DNA of 64,000 bases from Clostridia bacterium (GCA_017399405.1 JAFQCT010000010.1:124001-188000); one strand, 5' to 3'; shown: positions 27,946-35,420, numbered from the stretch's first letter. Translations and numbers: made by a program. Notes: generated by a model from the sequence alone, not told the origin.

Positions 27946-27994
27946 CCTCCCTCTGATGAGGGAGGTGGCAACGCTTTTGCGTTGACGGAGGGAG
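27946..27994 (+). repeat. Intergenic double-hairpin repeat (REP-like)
   Basis: CCTCCCTC-TGAT-GAGGGAGG (27946-27965), then CAACGC-TTTT-GCGTTG (27969-27984), then ACGGAGGGAG. It lies between the cyclophilin and mtaD genes. Its terminal GGAGGGAG supplies the only ribosome site for mtaD, 11-12 nt before the ATG. A related layout of a CTCCC stem followed by a second stem and a GAGGG tail occurs at 33437-33478. Confidence 0.7.
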
Positions 27995-28005
27995 AGATAA
28001 GTATT

Positions 28006-29301
28006 ATGCTGTTCAAAAACATCTCAATAATCAACGAAAATCTTGAAATTGAAAATAATATGTATATAGGTGTCAAAGACGATAAAATCGACTATATCGG
28101 CACCGAAAAACCACAGCAAAACTATGGTGAAGAATATGATGGTAGTGGCAAAATCCTTTCATCAGGCTTTGTAAATCTTCATACTCATTCACCAATGACA
28201 CTTCTTCGTGGCTACGCTGAAAATTTGCCTCTTGACCGTTGGCTTAATGAAAAGGTTTTTCCGTTTGAAGACAGGCTTAACTGTGACCGTGCATACTACG
28301 GTACAATGCTTTCAATTGCCGAAATGCTTAGTAGCGGTACAACATCTTTTACCGATATGTATTTCTTCGGTGACGGTGTAATGAAAGCGGTTATCGATAG
28401 TAAGGCAAAAACTAACTTTGGTCGTTCAATTGTGTCATTCGTTGATGAAGATATTACTGCAAATGACCGTTTCCAAGAGGGAGTTTACCTTGCAGAAAAA
28501 TATCATAATACCCAAAACGGTAAAATTAAAATTGATATGAGTTTACACGCTGAATACACAAACAGATTATCAATAATTGAGCAATTTGGTGAATACACAA
28601 ATGGTAAAGATTATATCAATCATATTCACTTGTCAGAAACTAAAGCAGAGCACGAAAACTGCAAGGCAAAATACGGTAAAACTCCTGCTCGCCTTTTCTA
28701 TGACGCAAAAGTTTTCAATAGCCCAACAATCCTTGCCCATTGCGTGTGGGTAGAAGATGAGGATATGGATATCTTCAAAGAAATGGGTGTAACTGTTGCT
28801 CATTGTCCTGCAAGTAATATGAAACTTGGTAGTGGCTTTTGCGACGCATATAAATTGTTACAGAAAGGTGTAAATATCGGTATTGGTACTGATTCTGCTG
28901 CAAGTAACAACGGTCTCGACATTATGCGTGAAATGTACTTGGCGGCACTTTTGCCAAAAGGTGTAAACAACAAAGCAGATATTGTAACACCACAAGATAT
29001 TTACAGAATGGCAACTGTAAATGGCTATAAAGCACAGGGCAGAAACGATTGTGGTGCTATTAAAGTTGGTAATAAAGCCGATTTAATCGTGCTTGATATG
29101 ACAACACCTAATATGTACCCCGATTTTGATGTGCTTAATAATATTGTATATTCAGCAAACAAAAGTAATGTTGTACTCACAATGGTTGATGGCGAAGTTC
29201 TTTACAAAAATGGCGAATTTACAACTATTGATGTTGAAAAAATGGGATATGAAGTAAGCAAACTTGTACGCGAAGTAGTAAATGAGGTTAATGCACAATG
29301 A
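28006..29301 (+). CDS. mtaD: 5-methylthioadenosine / S-adenosylhomocysteine deaminase
   Basis: 431 residues of the amidohydrolase superfamily. Metal ligands: HTHSPMTLLRGYAENL (HxH), HAEYTN, HIHLSETKAEHE and GTDSAASNNGLD with the catalytic aspartate; this combination and spacing identify the MtaD/DadD group. It deaminates methylthioadenosine, S-adenosylhomocysteine or 5'-deoxyadenosine to the inosine forms. I used the ATG at 28006; the upstream TTG frame starts inside a repeat hairpin. PNP follows with a 4-nt overlap and mtnA with a 1-nt overlap, giving a consistent salvage operon. Confidence 0.9.
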   Translation: MLFKNISIINENLEIENNMYIGVKDDKIDYIGTEKPQQNYGEEYDGSGKILSSGFVNLHTHSPMTLLRGYAENLPLDRWLNEKVFPFEDRLNCDRAYYGTMLSIAEMLSSGTTSFTDMYFFGDGVMKAVIDSKAKTNFGRSIVSFVDEDITANDRFQEGVYLAEKYHNTQNGKIKIDMSLHAEYTNRLSIIEQFGEYTNGKDYINHIHLSETKAEHENCKAKYGKTPARLFYDAKVFNSPTILAHCVWVEDEDMDIFKEMGVTVAHCPASNMKLGSGFCDAYKLLQKGVNIGIGTDSAASNNGLDIMREMYLAALLPKGVNNKADIVTPQDIYRMATVNGYKAQGRNDCGAIKVGNKADLIVLDMTTPNMYPDFDVLNNIVYSANKSNVVLTMVDGEVLYKNGEFTTIDVEKMGYEVSKLVREVVNEVNAQ

Positions 29302-30101
29302 TTGAATCAGCAGTTGAATTTATAAAATCAAAAATTACCGGTGACTTTGAAATTGGTATAATTTTAGGCAGTGGACTAGGTACATTAGGCGAAAAAATAG
29401 AAAATTCCCAATATGTTGATTATGCCGATATTCCAAATTTTCCTGTTTCTACTGCACCGGGTCATGTAGGTCGTTTTGTGTTCGGCCAACTTAACGGTAA
29501 AAATGTTATGTGTATGCAGGGTAGAATACATCTTTACGAGGGCTACGAAGTAAGTAGTGTAGTTATGCCAATCCGTGTTATGAAAATGATGGGTGTTAAA
29601 AAACTCATTGTTACAAATGCGGCAGGAGGCATTAACGAAAACTTTGATGTGGGCGATATTATGGTTATTTCTGACCACATCAATTTTACAGGCAGAAACT
29701 GTCTTATTGGCAGAAATGATGACCGTTTTGGTGTCCGTTTCCCCGATATGAGTTTTGGCTATTCACCTGAACTTTCAAGGGTTGCATTTAACTGTGCAAA
29801 ACGACTTAATATGAAACTTCAAAAAGGTGTTTATATCGGTTGTACAGGACCATCTTACGAAACACCTGCTGAAATCCGTGCATTCAGAATAATGGGTGCA
29901 GATGCAGTAGGTATGTCAACTGTGCAAGAAGTAATTGCAGCAAATCATTGTGGTATTGAAGTGCTCGGTTTTTCACTTATTTCTAATAAAGCCGCAGGAC
30001 TTTCAGGGGAAAGACTTACTGAAGAAGAAGTCCTTACAATCGGCAGACAAAAATCAGAAGAAATGCAAACACTCATAACTGAAATTGTAGGTGAAATATA
30101 A
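29298..30101 (+). CDS. Purine-nucleoside phosphorylase (trimeric PNP/MTAP family)
   Basis: 267 residues. LGSGLGTLGEKIE with the phosphate-binding serine, PGHVGRFVFGQLNG, MQGRIHLYEGYE, VTNAAGGINE and AVGMSTVQEVIAAN mark the trimeric PNP family. The residue in the base pocket region GFSLISNKAAGL fits 6-oxopurine (inosine/guanosine) phosphorolysis. Between mtaD and mtnA its likely in vivo substrate is methylthioinosine or 5'-deoxyinosine, giving hypoxanthine plus the 1-phosphate sugar (inference). Its ATG overlaps the mtaD stop. Confidence 0.9.
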   Translation: MIESAVEFIKSKITGDFEIGIILGSGLGTLGEKIENSQYVDYADIPNFPVSTAPGHVGRFVFGQLNGKNVMCMQGRIHLYEGYEVSSVVMPIRVMKMMGVKKLIVTNAAGGINENFDVGDIMVISDHINFTGRNCLIGRNDDRFGVRFPDMSFGYSPELSRVAFNCAKRLNMKLQKGVYIGCTGPSYETPAEIRAFRIMGADAVGMSTVQEVIAANHCGIEVLGFSLISNKAAGLSGERLTEEEVLTIGRQKSEEMQTLITEIVGEI

Positions 30102-31132
30102 TGTTTCTTAATGGTGCATCTGTTGGCTTTGATACTGTAAACAATAAAGCAGTGTTCATTGACCAGACACTTCTGCCAACTGAATATAGAGAAATATCTA
30201 CTGACAATTATGAAGAAATTTACGATGCAATAAAGTTTCTTAAAGTCCGTGGTGCACCTGCTATTGGCGTTTTCACCGCTATAAGTCTTGCTGTACTTAT
30301 GAATAAAAGTAAAAACCATACATACGAAAGCCTTTTCACAGAGTTAAAAGACTATTGCAAAAAACTTATTTTGTGCAGACCAACTGCTATAAATCTTAAA
30401 TGGGCAGCTGAAGAAATGATTAAAATCGCCGAAGAAAGTAACGCAGAAAACTTCAAAACAAATCTCACTAATCAAGCCCTTAAAATGATTGAAGATGATA
30501 TTGCAATCTGTCGTAAAATAGGCGAGTATGGTGCAGAATTGCTCAAAAACAGTAACTCAATCCTTACTCATTGTAATGCAGGTCGTCTTGCAACCGTAAA
30601 ATACGGTACAGCATTAGCACCCGTATATGTATCAAAAGAAAATGGTCATAATATCAAAGTTTTTGCAGATGAAACAAGACCTCTTTTGCAAGGTGCAAGA
30701 CTTACAGCTTTTGAACTTTGTGATGCTGATATTGATACAACAGTAATCTGTGATAATATGGCATCATTCATTATGAAAAACAGACTGGTAGATGCAGTTT
30801 TGGTTGGTTGTGACCGAGTAGCATTAAATGGGGATACCGCCAATAAAATTGGCACAAGCGGTTTGGCAATCCTTGCAAAACACTATAATATTCCGTTTTA
30901 TGTGTGTATGCCATTTTCAACATTTGATGAAAATATCAAAACAGGTGACAATATTGAAATTGAAATGCGTGACGGTAATGAAATAGGAGAGATGTGGTAC
31001 GAAAAACTAATGATTCCTAAAAATGCAAAAACATTAAACCCCGCTTTTGATGTTACCGACCATTCACTCATAACCGCATTCATTACCGAAAAAGGTGTAA
31101 TCAAACCAATCGAGATAAAAGAATATATTTAA
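30101..31132 (+). CDS. mtnA: S-methyl-5-thioribose-1-phosphate isomerase
   Basis: 343 residues, eIF2B-related fold. KVRGAPAIGV (phosphate binding), ILTHCNAGRLATVKYGTAL with the catalytic cysteine, ETRPLLQGARLT, and VLVGCDRVALNGDTANKIGT with the catalytic aspartate are the MtnA signatures that separate it from translation factors. It isomerises methylthioribose-1-phosphate (or 5-deoxyribose-1-phosphate) to the ribulose form. Its start overlaps the PNP stop by 1 nt. No mtnB, mtnC or mtnD follows, so the classical methionine salvage pathway is not encoded here. Confidence 0.93.
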   Translation: MFLNGASVGFDTVNNKAVFIDQTLLPTEYREISTDNYEEIYDAIKFLKVRGAPAIGVFTAISLAVLMNKSKNHTYESLFTELKDYCKKLILCRPTAINLKWAAEEMIKIAEESNAENFKTNLTNQALKMIEDDIAICRKIGEYGAELLKNSNSILTHCNAGRLATVKYGTALAPVYVSKENGHNIKVFADETRPLLQGARLTAFELCDADIDTTVICDNMASFIMKNRLVDAVLVGCDRVALNGDTANKIGTSGLAILAKHYNIPFYVCMPFSTFDENIKTGDNIEIEMRDGNEIGEMWYEKLMIPKNAKTLNPAFDVTDHSLITAFITEKGVIKPIEIKEYI

Positions 31133-31137
31133 TTTAC

Positions 31138-31176
31138 AAAATCCCTCATATTTCACTTGAAATATTGAGGGATTTA
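31138..31176 (+). terminator. Hairpin terminator of the mtaD-PNP-mtnA operon
   Basis: AAATCCCTCATATTTC and GAAATATTGAGGGATTT form a long stem with one bulge around ACTT. The T run after it is short (ATTTATTG), so termination may be partial; the fucO promoter lies inside its right arm. Confidence 0.6.
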
Positions 31177-31185
31177 TTGTATAAT
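31157..31185 (+). promoter_or_regulatory. Promoter of the lactaldehyde reductase gene
   Basis: TTGAAA (31157-31162), 17-nt spacer, TATAAT (31180-31185), 45 nt before the start codon. It overlaps the preceding terminator stem. Confidence 0.7.
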
Positions 31186-31228
31186 ACCATTGTTAAAAAA
31201 ATAACATACTTTTTGGAGGTAGATTATT

Positions 31229-32377
31229 ATGGCAAATCGTTTTGTACTTAACGAAACATCTTATCACGGTAAAGGTGCTATCAGCGCTATTGCTGATGAA
31301 ATCAAAGCAAGAGGCTTCAAAAAAGCTTTCGTATGTTCTGACCCTGACCTTATCAAGTTCGGTGTTACTAAAAAGGTAACAGACATTCTTGATGGTGCAG
31401 AAATTCCATACGAAATTTATTCAAATATTAAACCAAACCCAACAATTGAAAATGTTCAAACAGGTGTTGAGGCATTCAAAAATGCAGGCACAGATTGTAT
31501 CGTAGCAATCGGTGGCGGTTCTTCAATGGATACAGCAAAAGCAATCGGTATTATCATTACAAACCCTGAATTTGCTGATGTTCGTTCACTTGAGGGTGTT
31601 GCACCTACAAAGAATCCTTGCGTTCCAATTATTGCAGTTCCAACAACAGCAGGTACAGCAGCAGAAGTTACTATTAACTATGTTATCACAGATGCTGAAA
31701 AAGACAGAAAAATGGTTTGCGTTGATGTTCACGACATTCCTGTAGTAGCAGTTGTTGACCCTGATATGATGGCATCAATGCCAAAAGGTCTTACAGCAGC
31801 AACAGGTATGGACGCTCTTACACACGCTATTGAGGGCTACATCACAAAAGGTGCTTGGGAACTTTCAGATATGTTCCATATCAAAGCAATCGAAATCATC
31901 GCAAAATCACTTCGCGGTGCAGTTGAAAACACAGACGAAGGCAGAGAGGGTATGGCTCTCGGTCAGTATGTTGCAGGTATGGGCTTTAGTAATGTAGGTC
32001 TTGGTATCGTTCACTCAATGGCTCATCCTCTTGGTGCTCTTTATGACACACCTCACGGTGTTGCAAATGCCATTATTCTTCCAACAGTTATGGAATATAA
32101 TGCTCCTGCAACAGGTGAAAAGTATAGAGATATTGCAAAAGCTATGGGTGTAGAAGGCGTTGACACTATGAGCCTTGAAGATGCAAGAAAGGCTGCAATC
32201 GATGCTGTTAAACAACTTTCAGTTGATGTTGGTATCCCAACAGACCTTAAAGAAATCGTTAAGGCAGAAGATATTGACTTCCTTTCACAGTCTGCATTTG
32301 ATGATGCTTGTCGTCCTGGTAACCCAAGAGATACAAGCGTTGCAGAAATCAAAGAACTTTATCTTTCACTTATGTAA
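31229..32377 (+). CDS. fucO: Lactaldehyde reductase / 1,2-propanediol oxidoreductase (Fe-dependent alcohol dehydrogenase)
   Basis: 382 residues, same length as E. coli FucO and very similar to it from memory in many blocks: VAIGGGSSMDTAKAIG (NAD binding), PTTAGTAAEVTINYVITD, TGMDALTHAIEGYI, GQYVAGMGFSNVGLGIVH and HPLGALYDTPHGVANA with the Fe-ligand aspartate and histidines. It reduces L-lactaldehyde to 1,2-propanediol in anaerobic fucose use. It is about 29 kb from fucIA but next to mtaD-PNP-mtnA, so it may also reduce acetaldehyde or methylthioacetaldehyde (inference). Strong GGAGG site, own promoter and terminator. Confidence 0.92.
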   Translation: MANRFVLNETSYHGKGAISAIADEIKARGFKKAFVCSDPDLIKFGVTKKVTDILDGAEIPYEIYSNIKPNPTIENVQTGVEAFKNAGTDCIVAIGGGSSMDTAKAIGIIITNPEFADVRSLEGVAPTKNPCVPIIAVPTTAGTAAEVTINYVITDAEKDRKMVCVDVHDIPVVAVVDPDMMASMPKGLTAATGMDALTHAIEGYITKGAWELSDMFHIKAIEIIAKSLRGAVENTDEGREGMALGQYVAGMGFSNVGLGIVHSMAHPLGALYDTPHGVANAIILPTVMEYNAPATGEKYRDIAKAMGVEGVDTMSLEDARKAAIDAVKQLSVDVGIPTDLKEIVKAEDIDFLSQSAFDDACRPGNPRDTSVAEIKELYLSLM

Positions 32378-32394
32378 TTATTAGAATATAACCT

Positions 32395-32432
32395 TGTGGC
32401 ACACTTCTTTATGAGGTGTGCCACATTTTTTT
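32395..32432 (+). terminator. Terminator of fucO
   Basis: TGTGGCACAC, 11-nt loop, GTGTGCCACA followed by seven T. Confidence 0.9.
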
Positions 32433-32435
32433 ATA

Positions 32436-32464
32436 TTGACAAACAGATAAAACGATGCTATAAT
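32436..32464 (+). promoter_or_regulatory. Consensus promoter of the sdpR/sdpI-like operon
   Basis: TTGACA (32436-32441), 17-nt spacer, TATAAT (32459-32464): both boxes perfect. Such a strong promoter next to a dyad operator fits tight repression. Confidence 0.92.
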
Positions 32465-32467
32465 ACA

Positions 32468-32492
32468 TTTAACATTTAAGTTAAATGTTAAA
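32468..32492 (+). promoter_or_regulatory. 25-bp palindromic operator for the ArsR-type regulator
   Basis: Perfect 12-1-12 palindrome, arms TTTAACATTTAA and TTAAATGTTAAA around a central G. It begins 4 nt after the -10 box, covers the expected transcription start, and its right end overlaps the AAAGGAGG ribosome site. The position is ideal for autorepression. Confidence 0.88.
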
Positions 32493-32503
32493 GGAGGCGT
32501 TTT

Positions 32504-32779
32504 ATGGGAATTCAAAATACATTAAAAGCCCTTTCTGACCCAGTACGCAGAGAAATACTCAATATGCTTAAAAACGGACAAATGTCAGCAGGGGAAATAA
32601 CCGAAAAATTCGATATAACAGGTGCTGCAATATCACGACATCTTTCAGTGCTTAAAGAAGCTGACCTTGTCCGTGATAAAAGGGACGGAAAATTCATAAT
32701 CTATGAATTGAACACATCTGTGCTTGAAGAAATTATGCTTTGGATAAAAGATTTGAAAGGTGATGAAGAAAATGATTAA
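32504..32779 (+). CDS. ArsR-family autorepressor (SdpR-like)
   Basis: 91 residues, one winged-helix domain: LKALSDPVRREILNML, then the HTH MSAGEITEKFDITGAAISRHLSVLK and wing LVRDKRDGKFIIYELN. No metal-binding ELCVCDL cysteines, so not a metal sensor. This is the SdpR type, which in Bacillus subtilis represses sdpRI until the SdpC toxin is sensed by SdpI. It overlaps the SdpI-like gene and is preceded by a perfect palindrome, so it should repress its own operon. Confidence 0.9.
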   Translation: MGIQNTLKALSDPVRREILNMLKNGQMSAGEITEKFDITGAAISRHLSVLKEADLVRDKRDGKFIIYELNTSVLEEIMLWIKDLKGDEEND

Positions 32780-33410
32780 GAAGAATTTACCAAAACTGAT
32801 AATCACATCATTGATAATTCTCATACCAATAGTTATTGGGCTTATTTTGTGGGATAAGTTGCCCGACCAAGTCCCTGTGCATTGGAATATCAATGGCGAA
32901 GTTGATGGCTTTGCAACTAAGGCTCAGGCAGTATTCTTAATGCCTTTAGTATTAGTTGCGTTTCAATGGATTTGCGTTTTAGGAACATCGCTTGACCCTA
33001 AAAAGCAGAATATTAACGATAAAATGGTTACTCTTGTTTTGTGGATTATTCCTATCATATCGTTGCTTTGCAACTCAATGGTGTATGCAACGGCATTAGG
33101 TAATAAGGTCAATGTTGAAATAATTATGCCATTGTTTATGGGCGCATTATTTGTTGTAATCGGAAATTATCTTCCCAAATGCAAACAAAGTTATACAGTG
33201 GGAATTAAATTACCTTGGACACTTGATAACGAAGAGAATTGGAACAAAACTCACCGACTTGCAGGTTTTCTTTGGGTAATCGGTGGTGTTATTATAATGG
33301 CAACAGCGTTTTTAGGTGCATTCTGGCTCTTCTTTGTTGTGCTTATACCAATGGTTATTATTCCATTTGTTTATTCCTATCTTCTCTACAAAAAGAACAA
33401 AACTGAATAA
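32772..33410 (+). CDS. SdpI/DUF1648-family membrane protein
   Basis: 212 residues from the ATG at 32772, which has AAAGGTGA 6-9 nt upstream; an ATG at 32763 would be too close to it. The N-terminal DUF1648 block is LILWDKLPDQVPVHWNINGE; six hydrophobic helices follow, with IGNYLPKCKQSYTVGIKLPWTL typical of SdpI C-terminal halves. In B. subtilis SdpI gives immunity to the SdpC cannibalism toxin and signals to SdpR. No SdpC toxin gene is in the window, so here it may answer to a toxin from a neighbour or another membrane stress (inference). Confidence 0.88.
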   Translation: MIKKNLPKLIITSLIILIPIVIGLILWDKLPDQVPVHWNINGEVDGFATKAQAVFLMPLVLVAFQWICVLGTSLDPKKQNINDKMVTLVLWIIPIISLLCNSMVYATALGNKVNVEIIMPLFMGALFVVIGNYLPKCKQSYTVGIKLPWTLDNEENWNKTHRLAGFLWVIGGVIIMATAFLGAFWLFFVVLIPMVIIPFVYSYLLYKKNKTE

Positions 33411-33419
33411 AGTCAACGG

Positions 33420-33490
33420 TAGGGCGGGGTCTCTCGGCTCCCTTGAAAGGGGAGCTGTCACCGATAGGTGACTGAGGGATTCCCGCCCTA
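33420..33490. repeat. Composite nested-hairpin intergenic repeat
   Basis: Outer arms TAGGGCGGG (33420-33428) and CCCGCCCTA (33482-33490) enclose two inner stems: GCTCCCTT/AAGGGGAGC (33437-33455) and GTCACC-GATA-GGTGAC (33457-33472), then TGAGGG. The inner part has the same plan as the repeat at 27946. The outer part resembles the simple GGCGGGGTC hairpin after glnA. Confidence 0.75.
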
Positions 33491-33491
33491 A

Positions 33492-33521
33492 TTTTGCGTT
33501 TTGCACTTTGCATTTTGCATT
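33492..33521. repeat. Degenerate TTTTGCA heptamer run
   Basis: Four or five consecutive imperfect copies of TTTTGCA/TTTGCA. Similar runs lie at 39261-39290 and 39755-39786, each time next to a GC-rich hairpin. Confidence 0.6.
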
Positions 33522-33526
33522 TATAA

Positions 33527-33554
33527 TTGACATCTTCAAAATCAATGGTATAAT
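33527..33554 (+). promoter_or_regulatory. Promoter of glnA
   Basis: TTGACA (33527-33532), 16-nt spacer, TATAAT (33549-33554), 59 nt before the glnA start. No glutamine riboswitch or obvious GlnR dyad was recognised in the leader. Confidence 0.8.
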
Positions 33555-33613
33555 ATTACTATTAAAGTGGGTATTTATATGTATAAGTATTCATACGAAA
33601 GGTGGTAACTCCA

Positions 33614-34936
33614 ATGAGCTACACAGTTGAAGATATTCTTCGTATAACCAAAGAAAAAAATATTAAGTTTTTAAGATTGCAGTTTACTGACATTTTTGGT
33701 CAGATGAAAAACATTGCAATTACTGAAAATATGTTTGAAAAAGTGCTTACAGACGGTCAGATGTTTGACGGTTCATCAATCGAAGGCTTTGTTCGTATTG
33801 ACGAGTCAGATATGTACTTAAAGCCTGACCTTGATACATTTACAATCTTGCCGTGGAAAGAGGGCACTGCGAGAGTAATCTGTGATGTTTATACAGCAGA
33901 TAAAGAAACTCCATTCGAGGGCGACCCTCGTCATGTGCTTCGTTCAGTAATTAAAGAAGCAGCAGATATGGGCTATTCAATCAATGTTGGTCCTGAATGT
34001 GAATTCTTCCTTTTCAAACTTGACGAAAAGGGCAGAGCAACAACAAAAACTAATGACGCTGTTGGTTATTTTGATATCGGTCCTGCTGATGACGGTGAAC
34101 AGTGCAGAAACGACATTTGTATTGCACTTCAGCAGATGGATTATGAAATTGAGGCATCTCACCACGAGTGTGCAGAGGGTCAGCACGAAATTGACTTTAA
34201 GTTTGCTGAAGCACTTGAAGCAGCCGATAAGGTTGTTACATTCAAACATGTTGTTAAGACTTATGCTCGTCGTAACGGTCTTCACGCAACATTTATGCCA
34301 AAACCTCTTTACGGTGCAGCAGGTAACGGTATGCACACAAATCTTTCACTTATGAAAGATGGTAAAAACGCATTCTATGACCCTGACGATAAATATGGTT
34401 TAAGTGAAACTGCATATCAGTTTATTGCAGGTGTCCTTCATCATGTAAAAGCAATTACTTGTGTTGCAAATCCGCTTGTAAACTCATATAAGAGACTTGT
34501 TCCCGGCTTTGAAGCACCTGTTTATATCTCTTGGTCAGCATCAAACCGTTCAGCACTTATAAGAGTTCCTGCAGCAAGAGGAATGGCAACTCGTGTTGAA
34601 CTTCGTTCATCAGACCCATCTTGCAACCCATATCTTGAAATGGCACTCTGCATTGCAGCAGGTCTTGACGGTATCAAAAAAGGTATGAAAGCACCTGAGG
34701 GTGTTACAACAAATATCTATGATATGACTAGTGAAGAAAGAAAAGCAAACGGTATTGAAAATCTTCCAAGCACATTACAAGAAGCAACAAGAGAGTTCGA
34801 AAAGAGCGAATTTGTAAAAGAAGTTCTTGGCGAACACATCTTTACAAAATACCTTGCAGGTAAAAAGCAGGAGTGGGAAAACTACTCAACACGCGTTTCA
34901 CAGTGGGAAATCGACGAATATCTTACCAAGTATTAA
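33614..34936 (+). CDS. glnA: Glutamine synthetase type I
   Basis: 440 residues, the short GSI-alpha form. FDGSSIEGFVRIDESDMYL, NVGPECEFFLF, HHECAEGQHEIDF, NGLHATFMPKPL, GNGMHTNLSL and the ammonium/ATP block RSALIRVPAARG with RVELRSSDPSCNPYL are present. The adenylylated-tyrosine loop of GSI-beta enzymes is absent, so feedback inhibition rather than adenylylation is expected. It makes glutamine from glutamate and ammonium. I chose ATG 33614 with AAAGGTGG 8 nt upstream; an in-frame GTG at 33602 lies within that site. Confidence 0.95.
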   Translation: MSYTVEDILRITKEKNIKFLRLQFTDIFGQMKNIAITENMFEKVLTDGQMFDGSSIEGFVRIDESDMYLKPDLDTFTILPWKEGTARVICDVYTADKETPFEGDPRHVLRSVIKEAADMGYSINVGPECEFFLFKLDEKGRATTKTNDAVGYFDIGPADDGEQCRNDICIALQQMDYEIEASHHECAEGQHEIDFKFAEALEAADKVVTFKHVVKTYARRNGLHATFMPKPLYGAAGNGMHTNLSLMKDGKNAFYDPDDKYGLSETAYQFIAGVLHHVKAITCVANPLVNSYKRLVPGFEAPVYISWSASNRSALIRVPAARGMATRVELRSSDPSCNPYLEMALCIAAGLDGIKKGMKAPEGVTTNIYDMTSEERKANGIENLPSTLQEATREFEKSEFVKEVLGEHIFTKYLAGKKQEWENYSTRVSQWEIDEYLTKY

Positions 34937-34950
34937 TTTTTATTTAGTAG

Positions 34951-34976
34951 GGCGGGGTCTTGACCCCGCCATTATT
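34951..34976 (+). terminator. GC-rich hairpin after glnA
   Basis: GGCGGGGTC-TT-GACCCCGCC followed by ATTATTAT, 14 nt after the glnA stop. It works as a plausible weak terminator and is also related to the repeat arms at 33420 and 33482. Confidence 0.6.
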
Positions 34977-34999
34977 ATGTAATATACAAAAATAAAAAA

Positions 35000-35034
35000 C
35001 GCAAAATGTAGGGGCGATTCACGAATCGCCCGTC
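35000..35034. repeat. Dispersed GGGCGATT hairpin repeat, copy 1
   Basis: The hairpin GGGCGATTCACGAATCGCCC is at 35012-35031. A stretch of about 34 nt including flanks (GCAAAATGTA before, GTC after) is identical to 39284-39317. In the rest of the 34937-35154 gap I see only AT-rich sequence. Confidence 0.85.
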
Positions 35035-35154
35035 AGTCGATTAGGGGAATATATCCTTGTCTGTCTACAACAAACCGTAGATAACTTAAAAAAACCTTAA
35101 AATAAATTATAAATAAAAAAATTGTAAAAAATTAAAAAAACTTAAAAAAAAGAC

Positions 35155-35183
35155 TTGACGAACTTGAATTGTTATGATATTAT
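35155..35183 (+). promoter_or_regulatory. Promoter of the tRNA-Thr/tRNA-Tyr unit
   Basis: TTGACG (35155-35160), 17-nt spacer, TATTAT (35178-35183), 16 nt upstream of tRNA-Thr. Confidence 0.8.
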
Positions 35184-35199
35184 ATTCAAGCGTTGAGAC

Positions 35200-35275
35200 G
35201 CTGGTGTAGCTCAGTTGGTAGAGCAGCTGATTTGTAATCAGCAGGTCGGGGGTTCGAGTCCGTCCACCAGCTCCA
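35200..35275 (+). tRNA. tRNA-Thr (anticodon TGT)
   Basis: 76 nt including encoded CCA. Acceptor GCTGGTG/CACCAGC, D-arm TAGCTCAGTTGGTAGAGC, anticodon stem GCTGA/TCAGC around TTTGTAA with anticodon TGT, T-arm with GGTTCGAGTCC. First in a two-tRNA transcript. The attached repeat seen after tRNA-Arg and tRNA-Tyr is absent here. Confidence 0.97.
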
Positions 35276-35295
35276 TTTTTTTGTAAATTTAATAT

Positions 35296-35380
<85 letters not shown>

Positions 35381-35381
35381 A

Positions 35382-35420
35382 AATTAAGAGTACTTCCTTT
35401 GAAGTGCTCTTAATTTTTTT
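35382..35420 (+). terminator. Terminator of tRNA-Tyr
   Basis: AATTAAGAGTACTTC, CTTT loop, GAAGTGCTCTTAATT followed by TTTTT, right after the CCA end. Confidence 0.88.

Noticed and set aside
28006-29301. Guanine deaminase or chlorohydrolase for mtaD
   Set aside because: The operon with PNP and mtnA and the HxH/GTDSAASNN motifs favour the MTA/SAH/deoxyadenosine deaminase group.
33420-35034. CRISPR array from the repeated hairpins
   Set aside because: Repeats are dispersed, differ in type and have no regular spacers; no cas genes in the window.
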